Assembly: GCF_027706725.1 (NCBI RefSeq)
Contig: NZ_JAQFWQ010000032.1
Span: forward strand, 1 to 61,771
Direction: 5' to 3'
Source of the DNA: Nocardiopsis endophytica
Lineage (GTDB): Bacteria > Actinomycetota > Actinomycetes > Streptosporangiales > Streptosporangiaceae
Length of the DNA stretch: 61,771 nt
The notes under the pieces are model-generated. The model saw only the letters and a list, made by a program, of their open reading frames with translations, was not told the origin of the DNA and made no database searches. Each line of letters begins with the position of its first letter. Position 1 is the stretch's first letter. Both the position numbers and the translations under genes were made by a program. Below, piece by piece: positions 1-8,036 of the stretch.

Positions 1-119
1 ATCGGGGCCACGAAGACGGTCGTGGCCAGCGCGGAGAGTGACGCGAAGAGACGTGTGGGCATGAGCCACCTCAGGAGATAGGCCGCCTCGAACGGCGGGC
101 TCTGCGGGTGCCCCTTCAT
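1..119 (-). CDS. 5' end of an unidentified gene, cut by the left edge
   Basis: An ATG on the minus strand (117-119) opens a frame that runs off the left edge without a stop. At least 39 residues are visible: a short polar start, then a hydrophobic stretch (LFASLSALATTVFVAP) that looks like a membrane segment or signal anchor. AGGA lies about seven bases before the ATG and could be its ribosome site. It faces away from the XRE gene, with a perfect palindrome between them. Too little is present to name a family, and the start could also be the inner Met of MPTRLF. Confidence 0.4.
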   Translation of the reverse strand, partial: MKGHPQSPPFEAAYLLRWLMPTRLFASLSALATTVFVAP

Positions 120-125
120 AATGGA

Positions 126-141
126 TCCTAGAAGTCTAGGA
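126..141. promoter_or_regulatory. Perfect palindrome between divergent genes
   Basis: TCCTAGA-AG-TCTAGGA is a perfect 7-2-7 inverted repeat. It lies between the partial minus-strand gene and the promoter of the XRE gene, and a further CTAG follows at 150-153. The position suits an operator for the flanking genes, but the protein that binds it cannot be named from sequence. Confidence 0.45.
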
Positions 142-156
142 TTCAAGTGCTAGGCC

Positions 157-185
157 TTGACTTACTAACCATAGATTGCTAAATG
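157..185 (+). promoter_or_regulatory. Sigma-70-type promoter of the XRE/DUF397 cluster
   Basis: TTGACT (157-162) and TAAATG (180-185) are separated by exactly 17 bases, a near-consensus housekeeping promoter in a locally AT-rich patch. It implies a transcript start near 192. This rules out the TTG at 176 as the start codon of the regulator and supports GTG 257. Confidence 0.6.
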
Positions 186-256
186 TCCGTTTTCTCGCCC
201 CGGGAGTTACCATCGGCACCACAAAGAAGCAGCCCAGGAGCAGAAGGAGGGCGCGC

Positions 257-1099
257 GTGGCGGCGAGCCCGACCATCCGGCGGCGCCAGCTCTCCGCGAT
301 CCTCCGGCGCATGCGCAAGGACGCCGGACTCAGCCTCGACGAGACCGCCAAGCGGTTGGAGTGGTCACGCGCCAAGCTGGGGCACATCGAAACCGGCGAG
401 CGCAAGAAGCCGAGCGTCGTCGAGATCAAGGCGCTCATGCACGAGTACGGCGTGAAGGAGGACGCCCCTGAGTACGGGGCGGTCCTCAACCTCGTACGCC
501 AGGCTCAGCAAAAGGGCTGGTGGACGCGCTACGACGACATCCTGACCGGCTCATACGTGGAACTCGAAGCCGAGGCAACGAGCATCGCCAACTATGAGTC
601 GTTCGGGGTTCCGGGCCTGCTCCAGACCCCGGGATACGCACGAATCGTTCAGCGTGCCCGTCTCTGGCGCAATCCAGACGACATACAGCGGGCCGTCGAT
701 GCTCGGTTGGAGCGGCAGAAGATCCTTCATCGGAGCGACCCGCCCGACCTGTGGGCCGTAATCGAAGAGCATGCCCTCCAGCGGCTCCAGGGCGCCCCGG
801 GTGTGCTCCGTGAACAGGTCGAGCACCTGATCGACCTCGCCGACAACTTCGGCCACATCACCATCCAGGTCGTTCCGACGGACGCGGGTGTGCATGCAGG
901 AGCAACCGGCCCCTTCGTCCTGTTGGACTTCATGGAGCCCGCACCGCCCATCGTCTACCTGGAGACGTATACGGACGGGATCTACCTGGAACGACCTGAG
1001 GAACTCCAGGTCTACCGCAAGCTTTGGGATCATGTTCGCACTTCGGCACTCGACGAGGAACGAACGATCCCCTACCTCAAGAGAATGCTGACCCAGTAG
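257..1099 (+). CDS. XRE-family regulator with DUF5753 sensor domain
   Basis: The product is 280 residues. An N-terminal Cro/C1-type helix-turn-helix (about residues 10-70, with SLDETAKRLEWSRAKLGHIE) is followed by the long C-terminal DUF5753 domain of actinomycete regulators. GTG 257 is chosen because AGGAGG sits six bases upstream and the promoter overlaps earlier candidates. Known relatives (the WhiJ/AbaA-type class in Streptomyces) act with small DUF397 proteins and affect development and antibiotic production. Three DUF397 genes follow within 13 bases, so they are probably one transcript. The whole cluster reads visibly less GC-rich than its neighbours, as is common for this mobile family. 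Confidence 0.9.
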   Translation: MAASPTIRRRQLSAILRRMRKDAGLSLDETAKRLEWSRAKLGHIETGERKKPSVVEIKALMHEYGVKEDAPEYGAVLNLVRQAQQKGWWTRYDDILTGSYVELEAEATSIANYESFGVPGLLQTPGYARIVQRARLWRNPDDIQRAVDARLERQKILHRSDPPDLWAVIEEHALQRLQGAPGVLREQVEHLIDLADNFGHITIQVVPTDAGVHAGATGPFVLLDFMEPAPPIVYLETYTDGIYLERPEELQVYRKLWDHVRTSALDEERTIPYLKRMLTQ

Positions 1100-1112
1100 A
1101 GAGACCACCGAC

Positions 1113-1304
1113 ATGGACCCGTTCACCGACGGGGCGCAGTGGCGCACGTCGAGCTACACGCAACAGCAGAACTGCGTCGAGGTCGCCGATTCCCCTGGCC
1201 GCTCCGCCGTCCGCGATACCAAACACCGGATGCAGGCCACGCTCCACTTCCCTTCCGCCGAGTGGCGCGCCTTCCTCGAAGAGGTGAAGCGTGACCAGCT
1301 CTGA
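1113..1304 (+). CDS. DUF397 protein, first of three
   Basis: A 63-residue DUF397 protein with the family hallmarks: the W-RTSSY motif near the N terminus, NCVEVA in the middle, VRDTK, and the terminal FPSAEWRAF segment. It begins 13 bases after the XRE stop codon. DUF397 partners are thought to modulate their adjacent XRE regulator (family knowledge from Streptomyces pairs). Its last 14 bases are shared with the start of the next gene. Confidence 0.9.
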   Translation: MDPFTDGAQWRTSSYTQQQNCVEVADSPGRSAVRDTKHRMQATLHFPSAEWRAFLEEVKRDQL

Positions 1305-1476
1305 CGGGTTCTGTAAGTCCAGTTACAGCGGTAACGCCGAAGCCTGCGTCGAAGTTGCTACCGCATCGATGACGACGGCCGTCCGCGACTCGCAGCACCC
1401 CGACCGGGGACACCTGCTCTTCAGCTCCACCGAGTGGCGCGCCTTCCTCCACGAGGTCAAGCATGACCAGCTCTGA
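1291..1476 (+). CDS. DUF397 protein, second of three
   Basis: A 61-residue DUF397 paralogue (KSSYSGNAEACVEVA, AVRDSQHP, FSSTEWRAF). GTG 1291 lies inside the previous gene, with a 14-base overlap that reads GTGACCAGCTCTGA, so stop and start are coupled. It is the most divergent of the three in its central segment (VATASMTTAV instead of VADSPGRSAV), which suggests it may contact a different partner. Confidence 0.88.
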   Translation: MTSSDGFCKSSYSGNAEACVEVATASMTTAVRDSQHPDRGHLLFSSTEWRAFLHEVKHDQL

Positions 1477-1648
1477 AGGCTTCCGGAAGTCGAGCTACTC
1501 GCAGCCCCAGAACTGCGTCGAAGTCGCCGACTCCCCCGGGCGTTCCGCCGTACGCGACACCAAGTACCGGTCGCACGCCACGCTCCACTTCCCCTCCGGG
1601 GAGTGGGCCGCCTTCGTCCGGTCGCTGCGCGCTCCTCGGCCCAGGTAG
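1463..1648 (+). CDS. DUF397 protein, third of three
   Basis: A 61-residue DUF397 protein whose central segment NCVEVADSPGRSAVRDTK repeats that of the first copy. It starts at ATG 1463 within the second gene. The 14-base overlap, ATGACCAGCTCTGA, is nearly identical to the one between copies one and two. The C terminus differs (AAFVRSLRAPRPR in place of the EVK-DQL tails). It is followed directly by a strong hairpin. Confidence 0.88.
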   Translation: MTSSEGFRKSSYSQPQNCVEVADSPGRSAVRDTKYRSHATLHFPSGEWAAFVRSLRAPRPR

Positions 1649-1653
1649 CCCGA

Positions 1654-1679
1654 CGGCCCCCGGCTCTCGCCGGGGGCCG
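1654..1679 (+). terminator. Hairpin terminator after the DUF397 genes
   Basis: CGGCCCCCGGC and GCCGGGGGCCG form a perfect 11-bp stem with the four-base loop TCTC, starting six bases after the third DUF397 stop. No U-run follows, as is usual in actinomycetes. Confidence 0.7.
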
Positions 1680-1693
1680 CCAGCGGGGCACCT

Positions 1694-1757
1694 CGTTGAT
1701 CTCGACGAAAGTGCTGTCAAATCCGCCGAAATGACAGCACTTTCGTCGAGATCAACG
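1694..1757. repeat. Long intergenic palindrome, copy 1 of 3
   Basis: Two 26-base arms (1694-1719 and 1732-1757) are perfect reverse complements around a 12-base loop. The arms begin CGTTGATCTCGACG and continue GAAAGTGCTGTCA. The element sits between the convergent DUF397 and hrpA genes and follows an ordinary terminator. Its first 22 or so inner bases recur in the element at 7960-8023, and its ends recur at 32795-32858. It is probably a bidirectional terminator or REP-like element. Confidence 0.8.
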
Positions 1758-1771
1758 CGGGTCCGGCCGCC

Positions 1772-4700
1772 TCACGCCTCCTTGGCCGCCTCTACGGCCT
1801 TCTGGATGCGCTTCTCCGACACCGGATAAGCCGTCCCCAACTGCTGCGCGAACAGGCTCACCCGGAACTCCTCCAGCATCCACCGCAGCTCGCGCACGTC
1901 CGGGTCGTCCTCGCGCCCCTCCGGAAGCACCGCGACACCCTTCTCCACGGCCTGGCGCATCTGCTCCGCCTTCGCCATGCCCACCTGGTCCCGGCGCGGG
2001 TTCTCCGGCAGCTTCTCCAACCGGTACTCGATCCCCTTCAGATACGTCACCAGCCGCGGCAGCCTCCCGCGCCCCGCCTCGGTCACGAACCCCGGCCTGA
2101 TCAGCCCCGCCAGCTGCCCCTGCGCGTCGTTCAGCGACGGCAGCACGGCCATGCTGGTCGACCCCTTCAGCTTCTTCTGCAACCGGTGCGACGCCGCCAA
2201 CACCTGCGCCGTCCCCCGGACGACCTCGTCCAGCACGTCGCCCAGCTCGGCCCGGATGAACTCCCGCAGCTCGGTGAACGCGTCCGGATCCCACACACCG
2301 ATCCAGCGCTCCCCCGCCGGCGCCTGCTTCGCACCCCACTGCGCCATCAGCGCGTCCACCGACGCCGACATGCAGTCGTCCAGCAGCTTGTCGACACCCC
2401 CGTGCGGGTTGTGCCCCAGCGCGAGCTTCTGCTGGTTGTCCAGCCCCCGCCGGATCACCGCCGCCGGTGAGGGGACGTTGAGGAGGAGAAGCCGCCGCAG
2501 CCCCTTCCAATGGGCCGCGCGCTGCTCGGCCCGGGTGTCGAAGATCTTCACCCCGGCCGTCGCGCCCTCGTCGACCAGCGCCGGGTACCCCTTCACCACC
2601 GGCCCCGCCGACTTGCGCTCGAACACCTTCTGCAGCGGCCCGAAGTCCCACTCCGTCAGCCCCGAGCGCTCGATGCCCTTGGCCTCCGCCGAGATCGCCT
2701 TCTGCAGCTTGGGTTTCAGCTTGCCCCGCAGCACCGACAGGTCCTTGCCCTCGGCCAGCTTCCCGCCGGACTTGTCCACCGCCCGGTAGGTGATCCGCAG
2801 GTGGTCGGGCACCTTCTCCAGGTCGAAGTCCTCCGGGGTGATGCGCTCCCCGCACATCCGCCCCAGCTCGTGCGCCAGCAGCTCCACCAGCGGCGTCTCG
2901 TCGTCCTTCGGCAGCCGCCCCATCACCTGCTCGGCGTTGTCGGGCACCGGCACGAAGTTGCGCCGCAGCGGCTTGGGCAGCGACCGGATCAGCGCCGTCA
3001 CCAGGTCCCGCCGCAGCCCCGGGATCTGCCGGTCGAACCCCTCGTCGCCGACCTGGTTCAGAACCTCCAGCGGGATGTGCACGGTGACGCCGTCGGCGTC
3101 GCTGCCCGGCTCGAACTGGTAGGTCAGCGGGAACGCGAACTGCCCGTGCGTCCAGGTGTCCGGGTAGTCCTCCTCGCTGACCTTCTCCGCGCCGTCGTTG
3201 ATCAGCATCGACTTCTCGAAGTCGAGCAGGTTCGGGTCCTTGCGGCGCGCCTTCTTCCACCAGGTGTCGAAGTGCGCCGCCGACACCGCCTCGGCGCCCA
3301 CGCGCTCGTCATAGAAGGCGAACAGCGCCTCGTCGTCGACGAGGATGTCCCGGCGCCGGGCCCGGTGCTCCAGGTCCTCGACCTCTTCGAGGAGCTTGCG
3401 GTTGGAGTGGAAGAACTTGTGGCTCGTATCCCAGTCGCCCTCGACCAGCGCGTGCCGGATGAACAGCTCCCGCGACACCACCGGGTCGACCTTGGCGTAG
3501 CCCGTCTTCCGCTCGGCCACCAGCGGCACCCCGTACAGGGTCACCCGCTCGTACGCCATGACGGCGCCGCGCTTCTTCTCCCAGTGCGGCTCGCTGTAGG
3601 TGCGCTTGACGACGTGCCCGGCCAGCTCCTCGGCCCACTCGGGCTCGATGCGCGCGCACATGCGCCCCCACAGGCGCGAGGTCTCCACCAGCTCGGCGGC
3701 CATGACGTACCGGGGCTGCTTCTTGAACAGCGACGACCCCGGGAAGATCCCGAAGCGCGCCCCGCGCCCGCCCAGGTACTCCTTCTTCTCCGGGTCCCGC
3801 AGGCCCACGTGCGACAGCAGGCCGGACAGCAGCGCGGTGTGCACCTGCTGCGGGTCGGGGTCGGAGGTGTTGAGCGTGACCCCCATGCCCTTCACGACCT
3901 GCTTGAGCTGGCTGTAGATGTCCTGCCACTCGCGCACGCGCAGGTAGTTCAGGAACTCGGTGCGGCACAGCTTGCGGAACTGGTTGCCCGACAGCGCGCG
4001 CTGCTGCTCCTTGAGGTACTTCCACAGGTTCAGGAACGCCAGGAAGTCCGAGTCCTTGTCGGCGAAGCGCGCGTGCTGCTCCTGGGCGGCCTGCTGGTGC
4101 TCGGCCGGGCGCTCGCGCGGATCCTGGATGGACAGCGCGGCGGCGATGATCATCACCTCGCGCACGCACCCGCGCTTCTCCGCCTCCAGCACCATGCGGC
4201 CCAGGCGCGGGTCGACGGGGAGCTGGGCGAGGCTGCGGCCCATGTCGGTCAGGCGCTTGCGCTGGTCCTCGGCGCTCGGGTCCAGCGCCCCGAGCTCCTG
4301 GAGCAGGTGCACGCCGTCCTTGACCTGGCGGTGGTCGGGCCCCTCCACGAAGGGGAAGGCGGCGATGTCGCCCAGCCCCAGCGACTCCATCTGGAGGATG
4401 ACCGAGGCCAGGTTGGTGCGCAGGATCTCGGGGTCGGTGAACTCCGGGCGGGACAGGAAGTCGTCTTCGGAGTACAGCCGGATGCAGATGCCCTCGGCGA
4501 CGCGGCCGCAGCGGCCCTTGCGCTGGTTGGCCGAGGCCTGCGACACCGGCTCGATCGGGAGGCGCTGCACCTTCGTGCGGTGGCTGTACCGGGAGATGCG
4601 GGCGGTGCCCGGGTCGATGACGTAGCGGATGCCGGGGACGGTCAGCGACGTCTCGGCGACGTTGGTGGCCAGCACGATGCGGCGCCCGCGGTGGGGCTGG

Positions 4701-5785
4701 AACACCCGGTGCTGCTCGGCCGACGACAGCCGCGCGTACAGCGGGAGGACCTCGGTCTCGGGGAGGCGCTGCTTCTCCAGGGCGTCGGCGGTGTCGCGGA
4801 TCTCGCGCTCGCCGGAGAGGAAGACGAGGATGTCGCCCGGCCCCTCGCGGCGCAGCTCGTCGACGGCGTCGCAGATGGCCTGCACCTGGTCGCGCTCGTC
4901 GGAGCCGCCCCGGCCGCCGCCGTTCGCGCCGCCCCCGGTGTTCGCGCCGCCGTTCGCGCCGCCGTCCTCGTCGTCGATGGGCCGGTAGCGCACCTCCACG
5001 GGGTAGGTGCGCCCGGAGACCTCGACGATGGGGGCGTCGCCGAAGTGCCGCGAGAAGCGCTCGGGGTCGATGGTGGCCGAGGTGATGACCACCTTCAGCT
5101 CCGGGCGCTTGGGCAGCAGGCGCTTGAGGTAGCCGAGGAGGAAGTCGATGTTGAGGCTGCGCTCGTGGGCCTCGTCGATGATGATCGTGTCGTAGGCGCG
5201 CAGCATCCGGTCCTGCTGGATCTCGGCCAGCAGGATGCCGTCGGTCATCACCTTGACCAGGGTGTCGTCGGACGACTTGTCGGTGAAGCGGACCTTGTAG
5301 CCCACCGTGGCGCCCAGGTCGGTGCCGACCTCCTGGGCGATGCGCTCGGCCACGGTGCGCGCGGCGATGCGACGCGGCTGGGTGTGGCCGATGGTGCCGT
5401 GCACGCCGCGGCCCAGCTCCATGCAGATCTTGGGGAGCTGGGTGGTCTTGCCGGACCCGGTCTCACCGGCGACGATCACGACCTGGTTGTCGCGGATCGC
5501 CTCGGCGATGTCGTCCTTCTTGCGGCTGACCGGCAGCTCGTCGGGGTAGCTCGGCTCGGGCAGGGCGGAGCGGCGCTGCTCGACGCGCAGCTCGGCCAGG
5601 TCGATGTCGTCGGCGATCTTCCCGGCGACGTTCTCGCGCTTGCGGCGGTCACGGATCTTCTGCAGGCCGTCGATGCGGCGGCGCAACCGGTGGCGGTCGG
5701 CGAAGGTGAGGCCGGAGAGGCGGTCGCGGAGGGAGGGTCGCTCCGGGTCCGCGGACGCCGGCGTGTCCGAGGGCGAGGTCAACAT
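1772..5785 (-). CDS. hrpA: HrpA-type ATP-dependent RNA helicase
   Basis: A 1337-residue DEAH-box RNA helicase of usual HrpA length. Visible motifs in order are Walker A GETGSGKTTQ (residues 107-116), DEAH (204-207), SAT (236-238) and the helicase-C motif QRKGRCGR (421-428). These are followed by the HA2/OB-fold region and the long HrpA-specific C-terminal domain. It should unwind RNA in ribosome-associated or mRNA processing work. The ATG at 5783-5785 is chosen because the family N terminus begins there (DRLSGLTFADRHRLRRRI). A Gly/Asn-rich linker at residues 271-298 (bases 4892-4975) is unusual. It is a monocistronic gene that converges on the DUF397 cluster across the palindrome. Confidence 0.95.
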   Translation of the reverse strand: MLTSPSDTPASADPERPSLRDRLSGLTFADRHRLRRRIDGLQKIRDRRKRENVAGKIADDIDLAELRVEQRRSALPEPSYPDELPVSRKKDDIAEAIRDNQVVIVAGETGSGKTTQLPKICMELGRGVHGTIGHTQPRRIAARTVAERIAQEVGTDLGATVGYKVRFTDKSSDDTLVKVMTDGILLAEIQQDRMLRAYDTIIIDEAHERSLNIDFLLGYLKRLLPKRPELKVVITSATIDPERFSRHFGDAPIVEVSGRTYPVEVRYRPIDDEDGGANGGANTGGGANGGGRGGSDERDQVQAICDAVDELRREGPGDILVFLSGEREIRDTADALEKQRLPETEVLPLYARLSSAEQHRVFQPHRGRRIVLATNVAETSLTVPGIRYVIDPGTARISRYSHRTKVQRLPIEPVSQASANQRKGRCGRVAEGICIRLYSEDDFLSRPEFTDPEILRTNLASVILQMESLGLGDIAAFPFVEGPDHRQVKDGVHLLQELGALDPSAEDQRKRLTDMGRSLAQLPVDPRLGRMVLEAEKRGCVREVMIIAAALSIQDPRERPAEHQQAAQEQHARFADKDSDFLAFLNLWKYLKEQQRALSGNQFRKLCRTEFLNYLRVREWQDIYSQLKQVVKGMGVTLNTSDPDPQQVHTALLSGLLSHVGLRDPEKKEYLGGRGARFGIFPGSSLFKKQPRYVMAAELVETSRLWGRMCARIEPEWAEELAGHVVKRTYSEPHWEKKRGAVMAYERVTLYGVPLVAERKTGYAKVDPVVSRELFIRHALVEGDWDTSHKFFHSNRKLLEEVEDLEHRARRRDILVDDEALFAFYDERVGAEAVSAAHFDTWWKKARRKDPNLLDFEKSMLINDGAEKVSEEDYPDTWTHGQFAFPLTYQFEPGSDADGVTVHIPLEVLNQVGDEGFDRQIPGLRRDLVTALIRSLPKPLRRNFVPVPDNAEQVMGRLPKDDETPLVELLAHELGRMCGERITPEDFDLEKVPDHLRITYRAVDKSGGKLAEGKDLSVLRGKLKPKLQKAISAEAKGIERSGLTEWDFGPLQKVFERKSAGPVVKGYPALVDEGATAGVKIFDTRAEQRAAHWKGLRRLLLLNVPSPAAVIRRGLDNQQKLALGHNPHGGVDKLLDDCMSASVDALMAQWGAKQAPAGERWIGVWDPDAFTELREFIRAELGDVLDEVVRGTAQVLAASHRLQKKLKGSTSMAVLPSLNDAQGQLAGLIRPGFVTEAGRGRLPRLVTYLKGIEYRLEKLPENPRRDQVGMAKAEQMRQAVEKGVAVLPEGREDDPDVRELRWMLEEFRVSLFAQQLGTAYPVSEKRIQKAVEAAKEA

Positions 5786-6322
5786 ATCGGACTCAAGGAT
5801 AGAAGGCTGCGGCAACGGGTTTTCGCGGTGGTCCTGGCGGCGGGCCTGTGGCGGGGGGCGGGGTCGGCCCGGGGCGCCCCGGCGGGCGGCCCCAGGTGAC
5901 AACGCGCGCGCGGGACGGCGCATTCCCCGCGCGCTCGCCCCGCCCCCGCCCCCGTGCCCCATGCCCCGCCCGACAGAGAGCCGGGGATGCACGGTATGTC
6001 CGGGTTGTTATTTTCATCCGCATTCCTAGGCATTCGCCCGGACGCCATTCGGCGCCGCTCGCGGCACTCCGGCTCCGCGGGTCCCGACAAAGGCCGGACG
6101 TTCATCCACGGATCATCGGACGCTTGACGTTCGATTCCGAATCGACTCCGCCCGAAATTCGGGTTCGATAAACCCCGCGGGGGCATGTCGGAATTCACGA
6201 ATCACGCCATCTCCGTGTACAGTCCCGGAACCGCCCATAGGGCATCGCCGCGGCCGGAACGGAACCGCGCCGCGCCGCGGCAAAGGGGCGGAACACGGGT
6301 GCACGCGATCGTGAGGGGTTCC
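5786..6322. promoter_or_regulatory. Divergent control region of hrpA and the BCCT transporter
   Basis: This is a 537-base non-coding stretch. From about 6000 it becomes less GC-rich. It contains two adjacent perfect palindromes: TCGATTC-C-GAATCGA (6131-6145) and CCCGAA-A-TTCGGG (6151-6163), with centres 19 bp (about two helical turns) apart. TTGACG (6124-6129) lies just before them, but no convincing -10 follows at the right distance. The paired palindromes look like binding sites that control the transporter. No additional gene is credible here. Confidence 0.4.
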
Positions 6323-7945
6323 ATGCTGGACAAGGTGAGCGACCGGTTGGGGCTGCGGACCGACCCGGTCATCTTCTGGGTGTCCACGGCGCTGGTCGCC
6401 ATATTCGTGCTCGGCACGATCTTCTTCACCGGTACGGTCGACTCCCTGTTCGGCGCCGCGTCCGACTGGGTGCTCACCCACCTGGGGTGGCTCTACATCT
6501 TCGGCGTCACGGCGTTCCTCGTCTTCCTCATCGTGATCGCGGTCAGCCGGTACGGGCGCCTCAAACTCGGCGGCCCGGACTCCGAACCCGAATACAGCAA
6601 CTGGACCTGGTTCGCGATGCTGTTCGCGGCCGGGATCGGCACCATCCTGATGTTCTGGGGCGTGGCCGAGCCCATCAGCCACTTCGCCGACCCGCCGCGC
6701 GACGACGTCCCGCCCGAGTCGGTGGACGCCGCCAACGAGGCGATGGGCTTCACGCTGTACCACTTCGGCCTGCACACCTGGACGATCTTCACGCTCCCGG
6801 CGCTGGCCTTCGCCTATTTCGTCTACCGTCGGGGCCTGCCCTTCCGGGTCAGCTCGATCTTCCAGCCGTTCCTCGGCGACCGCATCTACGGCCCCATCGG
6901 CCGCACCATCGACATCGTCGCGGTGCTGGGCACCCTGTTCGGCGTGGCGGTCTCCATCGGCCTGGGCACGATGCAGATCAACAGCGGCCTGAACACCCTC
7001 TTCGGGGTCGAGGAGGGGCGGCTGACGCAGGTGATCCTCATCGCGGTGGTGACCGCCATCGCCGTCACCTCGGTGGCGCTGGGCCTGGACAAGGGCGTCA
7101 AGCGGCTGTCGACGCTCAACATCGCCATGGCGATCGGCCTGCTGCTGTTCATCTTCGTCTTCGGCGCGCCGGTCTTCCTGCTGCGCGGCATCATCGAGAC
7201 GACCGGGACCTACCTGAGCTGGCTGGTCCCCCTGGCGTTCTGGAACGACACCTTCAACAACACCGGGTGGCAGAAGAACTGGACGACCTTCTACTGGGCC
7301 TGGACCATCACCTGGTCGCCGTTCGTCGGGATCTTCATCGCCCGGATCTCCAAGGGCCGCAGCGTCCGCGAGTTCATCATCGGCGTGCTGGGACTGCCCA
7401 CCGCGTTCAGCATCATCTGGTTCGCGGTGTTCGGCCTGTCGGCCATCGACATCGAGATGAACCGCGGCGGCGGCCTGGTGGACGAGGTCGTCGGGCAGAA
7501 GGACATCCCCGGCGCGCTGTTCGTGTTCCTGGAGCACTTCCCGGCCACGGAGCTGGTGTCGGGGCTGGCGATCCTGATCGTGGTCATCTTCTTCACCACC
7601 TCCTCGGACTCGGCGTCCCTGGTGGTGGACATGCTGTGCACCGGGCACGCGGACGCCTCCCCCACCCGGCAGCGGGTGTACTGGGGCGTGACCGAGGGCG
7701 TGGTGGCCGCGACCCTGCTCGCGGCGACCGGCAAGGGCGGGCTGGACGCCCTGCAACAGGTCATCACCGTGGTCGGGCTGCCGTTCTTCCTGATCGGCTT
7801 CCTGATGATGGTCGCCCTGGTGCGCGCCATGCACGCCGACATGTCGGCGGGGGCGGGGCAGGTGGCCCAGCGCTCGGCCGACATCGCGGCGCGCGGGCGC
7901 CGGATGAGGCGCCTCCGGCGCAGGCAGCGGCAACAGCAGAACTGA
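6323..7945 (+). CDS. BCCT-family betaine/choline/carnitine transporter
   Basis: A 540-residue membrane protein of the betaine-choline-carnitine transporter family with about twelve membrane segments. It shows FWGVAEP (residues 111-117), the aromatic TWTIFTLPALAFAYF stretch, GLGTMQINSGLNTLFG, and the family signature SPFVGIFIARISKGRS (332-347). It probably imports glycine betaine or a similar quaternary amine with Na+ or H+ for osmoprotection. ATG 6323 has GAGGGG four bases upstream; GTG 6299 is an alternative that adds eight residues. The C-terminal tail is rich in Arg and Gln, and such tails sense osmolality in some relatives. The exact substrate cannot be read from sequence. Confidence 0.92.
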   Translation: MLDKVSDRLGLRTDPVIFWVSTALVAIFVLGTIFFTGTVDSLFGAASDWVLTHLGWLYIFGVTAFLVFLIVIAVSRYGRLKLGGPDSEPEYSNWTWFAMLFAAGIGTILMFWGVAEPISHFADPPRDDVPPESVDAANEAMGFTLYHFGLHTWTIFTLPALAFAYFVYRRGLPFRVSSIFQPFLGDRIYGPIGRTIDIVAVLGTLFGVAVSIGLGTMQINSGLNTLFGVEEGRLTQVILIAVVTAIAVTSVALGLDKGVKRLSTLNIAMAIGLLLFIFVFGAPVFLLRGIIETTGTYLSWLVPLAFWNDTFNNTGWQKNWTTFYWAWTITWSPFVGIFIARISKGRSVREFIIGVLGLPTAFSIIWFAVFGLSAIDIEMNRGGGLVDEVVGQKDIPGALFVFLEHFPATELVSGLAILIVVIFFTTSSDSASLVVDMLCTGHADASPTRQRVYWGVTEGVVAATLLAATGKGGLDALQQVITVVGLPFFLIGFLMMVALVRAMHADMSAGAGQVAQRSADIAARGRRMRRLRRRQRQQQN

Positions 7946-7959
7946 CCCCCGCCGACCCG

Positions 7960-8023
7960 CGATGATCTCGACGAAAGTGCTGTCATCCCAGCGGTTTTGG
8001 GACCACTTTCGTCGAGATCATCG
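7960..8023. repeat. Long intergenic palindrome, copy 2 of 3
   Basis: Arms 7960-7979 and 8004-8023 are perfect 20-base reverse complements (CGATGATCTCGACGAAAGTG). An inner hairpin TCCCA/TGGGA (7986-7990 and 7998-8002) closes over a seven-base loop. The left arm continues CTGTCA, as in copy 1. It lies between the convergent BCCT and dhaM genes. Confidence 0.8.
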
Positions 8024-8036
8024 CCAGGGGGCGGGC

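Noticed and set aside
1694-1757. Inverted repeats as ends of a small insertion sequence or MITE
   Set aside because: No target-site duplication or transposase is visible, and the arms are separated only by a hairpin loop. The element is kept as a palindromic repeat with unknown mobility.
4900-4975. Short direct repeats that might suggest a CRISPR-like or minisatellite array
   Set aside because: The units are 9-12 bases without spacers and lie in frame inside hrpA, encoding a Gly/Asn linker.
2510-5899. Very long plus-strand open frame opposite hrpA
   Set aside because: It is the antisense shadow of the helicase gene: the product is Leu/Val/Arg/His-rich without any domain, while the minus strand encodes all helicase motifs.
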